64,000 bases of DNA from Codonopsis lanceolata. Its lineage: Eukaryota > Streptophyta > Magnoliopsida > Asterales > Campanulaceae. Under the pieces are notes generated by a model, which had not been told where the DNA came from, ran no database searches, and saw nothing but the letters and a program-made list of their open reading frames with translations. Shown here one piece after another: positions 45,581 through 56,521 of the stretch (within the stretch, counting starts at the first letter, position 1; each line of letters starts with the position of its first letter). The translations under genes and the position numbers were made by a program. The DNA is taken from assembly GCA_013146195.2 (NCBI GenBank), contig CM028379.1:63929631-63993630 (forward strand), read 5' to 3'.

Positions 45581-46199
45581 ACTTGGATATTAAAACTACC
45601 TGGATCTTTTAATTTAGGGGGGAGTTCAGGTTGTAAAACTGCACTAACGTTTTTAGAAACAATTATTTTCTCATTCTTTTCGAATTTGTGCTTCCTAGAA
45701 TGGAGATCTTTGAAAAACTTAGCATAGGACGTAATATTTTATGACATTGAGCAAAGGGAGATTAATATTCACTTTGGACAACATATTATAAATTTCTGTA
45801 AATTGCTTGTCTATCTTGTTTTTCATTAACCTACCAGGAAATGGTATTTGAGGAACATATGGTGGAGGGGCAACATATGGTTCCTCAAGAGGTTCTGCCT
45901 CTTGCTCTTTTTCTTTATCTTGATTTTCATTATCTTTTACTTGGATATCTTCACCTTTATCTTTTTCTTTTGGTTGAACTTCTTTACCAGAGTTATCTAT
46001 TTTATTAGGAACATTTGTAGATTGAGTAGGATCACTTACCTCTTCTCCAATGACTCTACCACTTCGCAGAGTAGTGATAGATTTTGCTTGTTCTGTTTGA
46101 CTAGGAACTTCCCTTCTTCTCTTCCTTGCAAAACTTGAGCAAGTTCTTTCCTCAAACTGTCTATGGATTCCAATAAATATCTGTTAAGAATAGTCTGTC
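45581..46199 (-). pseudogene. Gag C-terminal / gag-protease junction, Athila-2
   Basis: A charged, Glu/Lys/Gln-rich stretch without a recognisable domain, read only in fragments. It joins gag to protease. Confidence 0.45.
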
Positions 46200-47455
46200 T
46201 ACCATCTAATCCTTTCGATTTTGGAACTTCTTCAATATGTAACTATCCTTGCTTAGTAAATTGTTGAGGCTGCAAGGGCTTATTTCCTCCCCATAAAAAT
46301 TAGGATGGTTCCTCCAACCTGGATTGTATGTGTTGGAATAGGGATCATTCCTTTGTCTTGGAGGGTACGTATTCATTGCATTAGCCTGATTCAGGATACA
46401 AAGCACTAGATGGACACAAGTTAGTAGCATGAGAATTTAATCCACAAATAGTACATGCTTCTTGAATTTGTGCTCTATTTTGATATAAAACTTCTATTTA
46501 CGCCTTCAATTGTTCTATTTGTGCTTGAGTATCTGAACTATCTTGAACTTGAAACAAACTTCTACTTTTACCTCTTGTACTTTTCTGTTGGGAATTTGCA
46601 CTTAACATCTCAAACAAACTCTCTAACTCGGTTGGTGTCATTCTATTAATAGAACCACCGGCTGCACTATTAACCATAGTTTGCAAAGCAGGCAAAAGAG
46701 CATGATAAAACTGAGTGACTAATACATCTTGAGATAGATTATGATGGGGACACATGATAAGTAATTTTTTAAATCTATCCCATGCTTCATGGAAAGTCTC
46801 TCCTGGTTATGTTTGAAAAGCTATAATTTGCTTCCTATAGTCCGAAAGAGATGCATGTTGATAGAATTTTTCCATAAACAAATCATATAGTTGAGCCCAA
46901 GTATAAACACTTCTAGGTGCTAAATTCATAAACCATCTTTTAGCTACATCTTTTAATGTACATTGAAAGTATCTCATTTTTAATTGATCTTCCGTCAGAC
47001 CTCCTAACGAAAAATTATCAGTCATAAAACTGTACTCTTTAACAAACGTTACTGGGTCTTGAGATGGCAATCCATGGAATGAAGGCAACATGTTATAAAA
47101 ATGACCTTTAAGTTCAAAATTTCTTACTACTTCCGGTAATACTAGACATGATGGTATTGCATTCAACATGGGTCGATCCATAATCATTTATAGTTCTTTG
47201 ATTGATTACTACTTCCATATTTCGATCAATTGGTTCCTCCCTTCTTTGATTTAGATTTACTGGAGGAACCGAATTATCAGGATTTTGATTATTGTTATAC
47301 ATTGGAGGATCAACCAGAGGATCCTCTCTATTTATCTGTTCTTGATTAACAGGCTGATTTTCCAAATTATCAGGGTCTTCCTGATTCTTACCAAGATTAT
47401 TTATATTTTGATTTAAATCTACCAGCTTGGGATTTAAAGATCTACGACCGTGCAA
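46200..47455 (-). pseudogene. gag: Athila-2 gag
   Basis: Starts MHGRRSLNPKLVDLNQNINN, followed by an Asn/Pro-rich region. The capsid has IPSCLVLPEVVRNFELKGHF, LPSQDPVTFVKEYSFM and DVAKRWFMNLAPRSVYTWAQ (47187-46807), then MCPHHNLSQDVLVTQFYHAL and MTPTELESLFEMLSANSQQK (46755-46498). An intact zinc knuckle CTICGLNSHATNLC (CX2CX4HX4C) lies at about 46460-46420. Two or three frame changes and stops break the gene. It lies just inside the 5' LTR/PBS on the same strand as pol. Confidence 0.88.
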
Positions 47456-47586
47456 AAAATACTAAAATTTAAAAAAAAATACACAATTAAAACTAAAACT
47501 AAAATAAAATAAAAATCTTTTGTATTTTCCATTTGATAAAAACTGAATTTAAAAACGCTACCAACAAACTAGCTAGAAGACTAGCT

Positions 47587-47606
47587 TGTCCTCGGCAACG
47601 ACGCCA
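47587..47606 (-). other. Primer-binding site of Athila-2 (tRNA-Asp type)
   Basis: Minus-strand TGGCGTCGTTGCCGAGGACA matches the PBS complementary to plant tRNA-Asp (TGGCGCCGTTGCCGGGGA...) with a few mismatches. It sits 6 bp from the LTR edge, as is usual for Athila. Confidence 0.85.
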
Positions 47607-48287
47607 AAAACTTGGTCGTGTCTTAAATTTATACCTTGCAAGTGCACAAGACTATTGCAGAATAGTTTGGGAAGCACGGGTTGAAGCCCCAGAGACAAGA
47701 AGAATTCATGTAGCAAGTATATCGGTACCAATTAAACTAAGGGGGGTTTTATTTTATTTTATTTAATCTAATTTATTCTACTAAAACAAAAAATCTAATT
47801 AATAGTCTACTCTATTGCTCTTTAAAATAAAGTATCAATCACAAATATGAAGATCGTGTGGAGGAGGGAAATCTAGGATTGGGGATTCACTTGCATCTAC
47901 TCTATTGCTCTTTAAAATAAAGTATCAATCAATTGCTTGGGTTTGTTCATGAAAGATAGATATAGATTGTCAAATTATAATTCAGTCTCCATCCTACATA
48001 ATTCATCCAATTTATATCCTAAGAACAAGAACATACGAATTTCCTATCTGTCACTTAGAAACATATATATGAACTTGACCCTAACTTATCACACTCGTGC
48101 ATCGATAAGGTCAATTTATCACAATGGTGAGCCAGTGTACGACATATGGCATTTGGCTGTGCAGCTATCTGCACCTCTAGGTCTTTACTACTTGTGATTC
48201 CATTCATTTGGTCAAAGCTAGACAGTAAAGAGGTTGATAAACATCATGATCAACAAGAATTGAATAAATAAAAATATATTAAGCAAA

Positions 48288-48292
48288 AGATT
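48288..48292. other. Target-site duplication, left (AGATT)
   Basis: AGATT flanks the solo LTR on both sides (48288-48292 and 52035-52039). The unoccupied site in the other Athila-2 LTR has a single AGATT (37899-37903). Confidence 0.93.
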
Positions 48293-48972
48293 TGTAACAC
48301 CCCGCTCATTCGTTATCTCGGTTTGCGTGCTATATTTGCACTTCTTCCTTTGTTGACGGTATGTTTGACTTGCGAGAGGGTCTAGATATGTATGAGAGAC
48401 CCCATTGAGACCAAAGCATTATTAAGAGACTCCATATAGTTGTTGACTTGCTAAAGTCACAAGTCGTGACTCGACGATAGTCGGAATGCGACGCGATTGA
48501 GGGTTTGCTTGCGTTTTGGGTTCGCGACCTCGGTTTGGGTCCTAGACCTCTATAAGATGGTTTATTAACATGTTTAGAAGTATTAGACTTCAAGTTGGAG
48601 GTGTTCCTTAAGTCTATCGACGATTTGGAAGCTTTGGAGATAGCGTTCGTCTCTATCGCGTAGTTCGGGGATCGAGCCGCGTAATCGTCTCTCCTTTGGG
48701 ATTCTTATTTCCCTAGTTGTTATTCAACTTCCTAGAAGTATTTAAGCTTCTTCATTAGCCCTTAGACTTTCCTTAAAAGTCTCCTCTCATTGCTCGTTCG
48801 GTTGCGAGTTCATTCGTTGTTCCGGTTGCACGTTGTTGCACCCCTTCCCGGTTTCGCTCCGAGTTGTCTCGGGAGTTCTTCGGGTGTGTTTCTGACTTGT
48901 TTTGAGTTGGGTTAGACCTTAGAATGGTTGCCCATAAGTTTGGGACCATGTTTAGGACAATTAGTTTGAAGG

Positions 48973-49092
48973 TTGAGGCGGGCGCGGCCATAGTGAGGCG
49001 CCCACCTCAAGTACTGAGAGCTTTGCAAAATGAAATGTCCTGGACAGAGGCCCAGGCGCCCGCCTGGAGATGTTGAGGCGCCCGCCTCAACA
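48973..49092. repeat. Palindromic word cluster in the solo LTR
   Basis: Degraded copies near 48973 and at 48994-49009 are followed by two perfect ones: CCAGGCG-CC-CGCCTGG at 49052-49067 and a 22-bp palindrome at 49071-49092 with 10-bp arms (TGTTGAGGCG) and a CC centre. The arms differ from those of the complete element, but the GCG-NN-CGC core and symmetry are kept. Confidence 0.88.
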
Positions 49093-49320
49093 TCAGTATA
49101 CAATTACGGGATTTTTTTCCCCTGTTTTGGGTTTGGACGAATTATACCTATCCTACCCTCATTAAACCCCTTCTAAACCCTTCCTAACCACCCATACTTA
49201 ACCCAAATCATGTCCTAACATTAGTTGGAAGTTAATTAAGGTTAGATTAGTGATTGATTAGTCCTAATCTCTACTAATTGTACTAGGAAAATGTCTATTG
49301 TGCCCTCCTCAATTTGGGGG

Positions 49321-49328
49321 TATAAATA
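49321..49328 (+). promoter_or_regulatory. TATA box of the solo LTR
   Basis: TATAAATA in GGGGGTATAAATACCC, identical in context to the complete element's LTRs. Confidence 0.7.
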
Positions 49329-52300
49329 CCCAAACCCCCTTTGCAATTTGCTGAAATCTCTTCATTCTTCCTCCTCCACAATACGTATTATAGAGAGAGA
49401 GAGAGTCCAAGGGAGATTCAAGCCCTAGCTTCCTTCTCTCTTCGATCCAAGACGATCCAACCAACCGATTGCCTTCAAACTTCGGAATCTTGAAGCCCTC
49501 GACGTGTAGAACAACTTCACCGATCGGATTTGTGTTCTCTTGAGTTCTCACTCAAGCTAGGTAAGTTACTCCCTTTTTATTTTGGTTCATTGGCCCTAAG
49601 GAAAACAACTTGTATGCTATGTGTGGGCAATGAACACTTGTTATGCTTTGTATGCCCAATTTGGGGATTTTTGGAAGTATGAACTTGTTAGGAGCATTTG
49701 TAGAGTGACTTCTATGATTGTTGAATATGTGATTACTCTTCATTTTGTGTTTCTAGGCCTATGAGCATTCTAGAAACCATGACTATATGTTACTTGGATT
49801 TATTGTGGAAGAATGCCTATGGTTGGGGCTTTGGATATATGAACTCACTAGAAATTATGAGTAGGAACATTTAATTGAAATAATGTGATCTATGAAATGG
49901 GTTTTGGATTATGTTGGGTTTTGTCGTGAATTTTAGGGCTTGAGAATTAAGCCCGAATTATTGGATATATATTGTTGTTAAATAAAGTGGGTATTAATGT
50001 TGAAATTGATGAAGTGTGTAAATGATGAAACTTAGTATTTAGACTCAACGGAGTCTTAATAAGTTCGATATTGTGTTAACGAACTCGGGTTGAAGTCCTA
50101 CGTCATTTGGGTTTAGTTGACTATGACTATGATGAATTCTTGGATTTTAAGCTTGGGAAATATGCCCGGATTAATTTTGGGAGAATTATTATAAACTTGA
50201 ATGATGTGTTAATTTTGGGATTTATGAAATAGGTATTTAATGATGTGTGATATAAAGACTCAATGGATCGTTTAGGTTTAATATTATGATGGTGAGCCTT
50301 AGGTTAAAATCCTACGATGTTCGGGTTTGGTTGGTTTTGATTGTGATTACCAGAGCATCTTGAATTGTGTCCCATTTGTGAGACCCACGATATAGAGGCT
50401 TATTGGGGAATTATTTAGGGCGTGCCCGTTAGGGCACGGAGCATTAGAGACCAACCTATGATCTCGTGTTACTTTAAGAAATGATTACTTGAATGAGTTC
50501 GCTCTTAGGTATTTGGTCGTGTGCACATGGAAGCACTCGCGAGGTTATGAATACCTCAGTATGTGGTCCTTGGACTATACTGATAAGTTAGTGGGTTTGT
50601 TAAGTATATGCAAATATGTGCGTTGTTAAGTTGACGTGTAGAGCTTTATGACCTACTTGATTTGATAAGTCCGCTCTTGACGGTCTTGGTTCTTGTTTGA
50701 GCATCCGAGTAAACATCTACTTGTGCATTGCATTAAGTCCAGCTGGCATTATTTGGCTTGTCTTTGCTCTGTCAGGGTGGGATGATACATCGCCTATACG
50801 AATCGTAAGATTCGTGATTCGCTATGGATCGCCGCACTGGACCTCACACACCCCTCCGTTGTTGGCGCAATGGGAAGTAGCCCTTTGCCGTAACAATACG
50901 CGCGTCATTGGCTGCTATTGATCTTGAGTAGATTCTCGGTGTGAGTCGATGAATCCACAAAACATCGATGGCACGAACTAGTATAACATTGTGTATTGCA
51001 GGAGCAACACAACGGCACTATTTGGGTAACATCTCTATCCCTTATGTGGCTTACTATAAGCACTTATATGAAAGAAAATGTGCTAAGTGGTTTATGAAGT
51101 TTATGTTACTTTGTGACTTAATACAAGTTTATTATTGGTATGCTATTAGGATGCCATGATTTTATACATGCTTGTGCATTATGCCATGCCACGCCATGCT
51201 ATGCCTTACATTGCATTTAGTAACTTACTGGGTCATTATGACTCATTTCGTGTGTTTGTTTTCCTTAGTTTTTGCAGTAAGCTCGTTAGTGCGCGTTGAA
51301 GCTTCGGGCGCTTGTTCGATATCAGGTGGTCTTCCGGGCAATGGCTTGGGGTTATTAGTAATATTGTATTTATTATCTTGTGAGACACGGATGTGAAGTT
51401 ATGTAAACTTTACTTGGGTAGTTATGTTAGTATTTTATTATTGTCGTTTATTTTGGAAGCCGACTTGTTGGGTCGAGCTATTGTATTTAATTAGAGTTTA
51501 TTCAGTTGTCTTCCCGAGCAAGGTTTTAGCTCGCTTATTCTAGTATTATGTTATTGTTATTCTGTCTCCAACGACTTTAGTCGAGAGACAGTGGTTTAGT
51601 TGTTAGTATTTTAATATCTTATTCGTCTAGTTGATTTGTCCCTCCGGCATGTTGTAGCCGTTGAGTGGTTGTTTATTAGGTTGGTATTCTGTTGATTCGC
51701 CGGCCTTAGGTTTGCCGATGGTTTGTTGTCCGTGCGCAATGTTAAGGCCACGTCCGAGTCGTAAATAGATTTGTCGAGAGATGGTCGTCTCTCGACCTTG
51801 TATTCCTTAGTTTATAATTATAAGCTTGGTCCCACTTATGATTTGCCTTCGGCATGATTTTAGTTTTTGGTTATTCTTGGTTTTGCCGTAATGGCTTTAC
51901 ATCCCTGTTTAGAGTTTGTTGGTTCAACTCTTGACTCGCACCACTACACTTAGCGGGTGCTTGTCCGTCTTTCAGCTTGTCCTTGACGGCACGACCTTGG
52001 GATTTCGCATTGGAGTCCGGGTCGGGCTGTCACAAGATTCGATACAAGTTCCCTCCCAACTCCTAGATTAATGAACAGTTAGTTCATTCTTGAAGATGAA
52101 CCAATCAGCGGGATGAAAGAATACATGAATCGATCTTCAAACTTACAACTACTAAACTATGTATTACAAACTAAATCCAAATGTTTCGAGCGTTCTTCGG
52201 CGTTGTTGGACGTCTTTTGGCTTTGGCTACAGTCTTCTATATATACCAAGGTGTTTGAGTTGAAGGAGGAGGTTCAATCCATGTGAAATTCCCGTAAAGG

Positions 52301-52342
52301 CGGTCGCAAGGCCTTGTTCTGGTTGATGATGCATCCTGGAGA

Positions 52343-52382
52343 CCTTGCGGGGGCAAGGTCTCATACCCTTGCGTCCGCAAGG
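52343..52382. repeat. Palindromic words in Athila-2 5' LTR
   Basis: CCTTGCGGGGGCAAGG at 52343-52358 and CCTTGCGTCCGCAAGG at 52367-52382, plus a half copy at about 52300-52312 (GCGGTCGCAAGG). Confidence 0.85.
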
Positions 52383-52598
52383 GTTGTCAGATTTCAATTC
52401 AACTTTCTTTTCATAATTTGCACTTTGCACCCTTGCTCGAAATCTTCAATAAAAGCTTTGTAAATCCCATAATTTCACCTAAAACCCTAAAACTAACAAT
52501 ATAGCTCAAAAACACATATTAGTAGCCAAAATCCTCTTGGAATTGCTATTTCTAAGTTATAAAAGTACCTAATAAAGACGTATAAAATACGTCTATCA

Positions 52599-52635
52599 AA
52601 TACCCCCAAACTTAGACTTTGCTCGTCCACGAGTA
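52599..52635 (-). mobile_element. Athila internal remnant outside the 5' LTR
   Basis: Minus-strand GTTTACTCGTGGACGAGC, AAAG and TCTAAGTTTGGGGGTATT reproduce the last 37 bp before an Athila 3' LTR, PPT included. The adjoining LTR therefore has a PBS on one side and a PPT on the other. The stretch ends abruptly in Tat-B pol. Confidence 0.85.
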
Positions 52636-54058
52636 AACAAACCTTTTTCTTGTACGAGCATAGCCCCTACTGCCTTGTCTGTGACAGTCAGATATAGGAG
52701 GAGAGCTTTATGCGTATGAGGAGGAGCTAGCACTGGTGGGCTGACAAGGTATTCTTTGACTTTTTTGAAGGCTAGCTGGCATTCTTCGTCCCAGACTCGG
52801 TCAGTGTCTTTCTTCAGGAGTTTGAATAGTGGCTCACACATAGATGTTAGCTGCCTGATGAAGCGACTGATATACTACAATCGGCCCAGGAAACCTTTGA
52901 CTTCTGTTGGGGTTTTTGGCTGTGGCATGTCTATGATGGCTTTTACTTTGGCAGGTTCTATTTCGATACCCTGCTTGGTTACCATGAACCCTAGGACTTT
53001 GCCCTTGGTTACTCCGAATGTGCACTTGGTCGGGTTGAGCTTCATTTGGTGTTTCCTTAAGCTTTCGAAGAATTTTCGAAGGTCTTTGACATAGGAACCA
53101 TTTGTATTGTCTGAATGCACAATCATATCGTCCACGTATGCCTCGACTTCTTTATGTATCATATCGTGGAAAAGGGTAGTGGCGGCCCTTTGGTATGTAG
53201 CCCCAACATTTTTCAGTCCAAACGACATGATAGTATAGCAATAGGTTCCCCAGGGGGTGATAAATGAAGTTTTTTCCTAGTCTTCTGTTGCCATTTTGAT
53301 TTAACTATACCCCAACATTCCGTCTACAAAGGATCTTATTTTGTGAGAGGCCACTGCGTCTACCACAATATCCTTATTGGGTAGAGGGAAGTCATCTTTG
53401 GGCGATGCCTTGTTGACCTCGCGGAAGTCTACATAGATCCAAACCTTTCCATTGGGTTTCGGAATAGTCACTATGTTTGACAGTCAAATTGGATATTCAA
53501 CTACCCATATAAACTTGACGTGCAGCTGTTTCATGATTTCTTTTTTTACTTTCAGTGACCAATCTGGCCTGATTCGGCGGAGTTTTTGCTTAACTGGCCT
53601 AGCATCGAGGTATGTCAAAATTCGGTGCTCTACTATTGCTGGGTCCAACGCAGACATGTCTTCATAGGACCATGCAAAGACATCTGCAAATTCTATGAGT
53701 AGACTTATCAATGCTGCCCTTTTTGGCTCTTGCAGATAACTGTCGATTCTGACCTCTTTGATCTCTTGTTAAACCCAGTATTGATAAAGCAGACAAATGC
53801 AGTTCCGGCATGATCAGCGATCGTCAGTTTTCTCGGACTGGCCCGACTTGGCGAGCTCAAGTAAGTAACTTTTATCGTTCGGGTCCATTTCGTTAAACGA
53901 CTCATTATTAATGTTAATTAATTCATCTTTTAACGTAGGTGCAACTAAGGAATACGCGAAGACATCAAGATTTTCATTATTAATAACAGACTGTACAGGG
54001 TTGGTTACATTATTGAGGTCCTGGGGTTTGCGGTCCTCAATTTTAGGGAGCGGGTGTG
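52636..54058 (-). pseudogene. pol: Tat-B pol fragment (RT, start of RNase H)
   Basis: Tat/Ogre RT in one frame with several stops. It has ADVFAWSYEDMSALDPAIVE, MPKPNGKV-like IPKPNGKVWIYVDF, VNKASPKDDFPLP, FVDGMLGY, MSFGLKNVGATYQRAATTLF, catalytic YVDDMIVHSD and FGVTKGKVLGFMV. The connection ALLLYLTVTDKAVGAMLVQE follows and is cut at 52636 by Athila sequence. The upstream linker (54089-53814) matches Tat-A. The 5' end breaks at about 54058, so gag is missing. It is collinear with Tat-A pol at roughly 23630-25060. Confidence 0.9.
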
Positions 54059-55345
54059 AGGTCCAGGGATGTCTTCTCGGCGGGCCCACTCCTTGATAGG
54101 GGTGCGTGCGTGCGGATCTGGGACACCACGCTCTCGTTCCACCCTCCCTTGTTTAGGGAAGGCAATCAAAAGTGCACGAGGAGTCGTCTATGTTAACACG
54201 TTGGAATGTCTCCGGTTGCCTTTAGTGGATTTTGTATCAAAATGGGAACTTATGGTTCCGCGTCAAGTTATCCCTTTTTTTGGGATACCGAGGATATGGG
54301 AATGCATTACCCTTTCATTCCCATTTTCCCTTTTTTGGGAAAGCGGAAAAGTGCAAAAAGGATATTGCGGCGCCCCCACTATGGATTTTTTTAAAATAGC
54401 CTTATGGCCCATTCGATTGCTATGGGAGCTTTGGGTTTCCGCATCAAGTTATCCCTTTTTGGGGATATCAGGATATGGGAATACATCACCCTTCCATTCC
54501 CATTCTCCCTTTTTTAGGGGAGAACGGAAAAGTGCAAAGAAGGAGTGTTGCGAGGCCCCACTAAATCTGAAAGTTTTAGAGTCGTCATCTTTATTTTAAG
54601 GCAAATAAAGCAAAACCAAAGAAAAGAAAAATAAACCGAGAGAAAAAGAAAACGGGTTCGAGGCTAAGTTACGAGTTGGGAAGGTGCTAGGCACCCAACT
54701 CGCCCCTTCGATCTCAAAAGTGGTTTTTGGTGAAGTATGCTTATTGTTATATTTATTTAGCAAATAAATAAAGTATTAAAAGACAGGAAATTAAAACAAA
54801 TACATCCATGGCTACATTATTTACTGGACTCAATGACCATTTCCTTACAATAATTACGAGACATATTTAAGAATATTTGGCCATTATAACGGCTCTTTTT
54901 ACATATTATTTCCTATTCTAATCAGGCGGCTACGGCTTATATTGGTTACATTGTGCCGGATTTAAATAACAATTTTAAAAATAATAAAAAGACGTAAAAG
55001 TAAATAAATAAAATAAATAACGCCTTAAAGGCTTTACCTTTTAGAGCGATAGTGTGCTCGCTTCCTGTCGTCCTTGAGGGAGGGAGTCTTTTTTGTTGTT
55101 TGTTGTGTGGTTGTTCTTTTGATTTGGGTAGAGTGATCTGCTTATTTCGGAGACTTTTAGCTTGTCAACTCTAAGGGCGAGTGACCTTATTTTGGTAGGT
55201 TTTGGCCTTTTTGGTTGGGCGGAACCACAACTTAGTTTTTTGTTTTTAGCTCGTTACTGGGCGGAGTAGCGACTTGAAGGATTTTTGGGCCGAGGAGTGA
55301 GGTGGATACCTAACAACTAGGCTAGGGATCACTTATAACAATATA
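54059..55345 (-). mobile_element. Tat-B 5' LTR/leader region
   Basis: Homologous (54560-55320) to the LTR region at 31480-32280, with the Tat phrase TTAGAGTCGTCATCTTTATT and GGTTCGAGGCTAAGTTACGA on the plus strand. Positions 54238-54570 hold a tandem duplication with a unit of about 150-180 bp. It ends at an assembly gap. Exact LTR edges and the PBS could not be assigned. Confidence 0.55.
54238..54570. repeat. Tandem duplication in Tat-B leader/LTR end
   Basis: Units at about 54238-54385 and 54419-54570 share CAAGTTATCCCTTTTT, GGATATGGGAAT, CATTCCCATT and GGAAAAGTGCAAA, then a GC-rich block (GCGGCGCCCCCACTA or GCGAGGCCCCACTA). A third, shorter, degraded unit may precede them at about 54140-54200. 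Confidence 0.8.
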
Positions 55346-55445
55346 NNNNNNNNNNNNNNNNNNNNNNNNNNNNNNNNNNNNNNNNNNNNNNNNNNNNNNN
55401 NNNNNNNNNNNNNNNNNNNNNNNNNNNNNNNNNNNNNNNNNNNNN
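55346..55445. other. Assembly gap (100 N)
   Basis: Exactly 100 N, a conventional placeholder. It falls at the edge of the Tat LTR. Confidence 0.99.
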
Positions 55446-56521
55446 GTTAGTAATTAGTTTAGATTAAAAACCTCATTCTTTATTTTAATTGCGTTGTTAA
55501 AATTCACAAAGAGAAGTAAATTCAACGTTCATATTGGATACGATCCTACTACCACTATACTCGTTATTTGGGAACATAGGAAATTATTTTTGCGGTTTGA
55601 CACCCGTCGTACCCAATAACGAAGCCCATAAAGGTAGACATGGACACGGAACAAAAGACATAGACACGTTTTTACTTTGCCTCTGTGATTATCAATTGAA
55701 TTGACACTCACACACATGCACACCTGGTAACTATATGTTAATGTATCTATCTACATTTACATTTATACACAATACACACACTAGTAGTTTTATGCATGTT
55801 ACGTGTACGTAATTTTCAATTGAATTGCGACACACACGTATGCAAACTAGTAGTATCTATATTTAAATGTATCAATCTTCATCGACATTCACACTACACA
55901 CACACTAACTAGAAGTTTATACACCTATACATCGTCGTTCAAGATTTCCAATTTAATTAGAGTTAGTATTGTTCTATTGTTGCTTGGCGGAAGGTTATTG
56001 GTTGAGCGACATCTATGTCACCTTCTGTTGGTTTGTCAACTAATATTTTGTATGGATTAAGTAATTGGGAGAAGTATTATTTTATTTATTTTTATTTAAA
56101 AGTTCTTATAGATGTGGTGTTGAACAGGTTCTATGTACCATGGATCTCCTCTGTTGTTATCAATCCTTGGTCCTCTTGTAGTTAATAGGTAACAATTTGA
56201 TTTTCTGTTACTTGTTCCTATTTAGTTCTGTTTGGTGTGAATTGGGACTCAGTAGTAACTTTAGCTTGATAATGGGGTTCACATAATCGAAGGGCAACCA
56301 AACCATATTTTATGCGGGTAAAATATCTTCTCTTTCTATCCTAGTTGACATAGATAGAAAATGAATGCTTACAATTTAAATGTGATTGGTTAGACAACAA
56401 CAGTTGGTTCCTGTCACTTTATGATGGTGACCTCTCAGTGTCGAAGGTGTATCTAATTTTGTAAACATGTTTTATAACCTTGTAGGATTGTTTATTTGTG
56501 ATTTGACACTATATATATTTT
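55446..56521. other. AT-rich region without a recognised gene
   Basis: I see no supported gene on either strand. Two related blocks with ACACACTA, AGTAGTATCTAT- and TTCAATTGAATT-type phrases lie at about 55690-55800 and 55810-55920, suggesting an old local duplication. Confidence 0.45.

Larger units (their letters stand above)
48293..52034 (+). mobile_element. Solo LTR of the Tekay-like gag-only family
   Basis: 3742 bp from TGTAACACCCCGCTC to GGGCTGTCACA, flanked by perfect 5-bp AGATT duplications and with no internal sequence. It is therefore a solo LTR left by LTR-LTR recombination. It is homologous over its length to 6037-9969 (reverse complement) but clearly more diverged than those two LTRs are from each other. 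It includes the palindromic words (48973-49092) and TATAAATA (49321-49328). The short ORFs in it are noise. Confidence 0.95.
47613..52598 (-). mobile_element. 5' LTR of Athila-2, split by a solo LTR
   Basis: The LTR has its PBS-side edge at 47613 and its outer edge at 52598 (minus-strand start TGATAGACGTATTTTA). Removing 48293-52039 leaves about 1239 bp, homologous to 37274-38472. It carries a local duplication near 47805-47925 (CTACTCTATTGCTCTTTAAA twice) that the other LTR lacks. Its outer side is followed not by target DNA but by PPT-side Athila sequence (52599-52635). Confidence 0.9.

Noticed and set aside
50697..51396. ORFs at 50697-51396 inside the solo LTR
   Set aside because: The homologous positions in 6037-9969 are not open; LTR noise.
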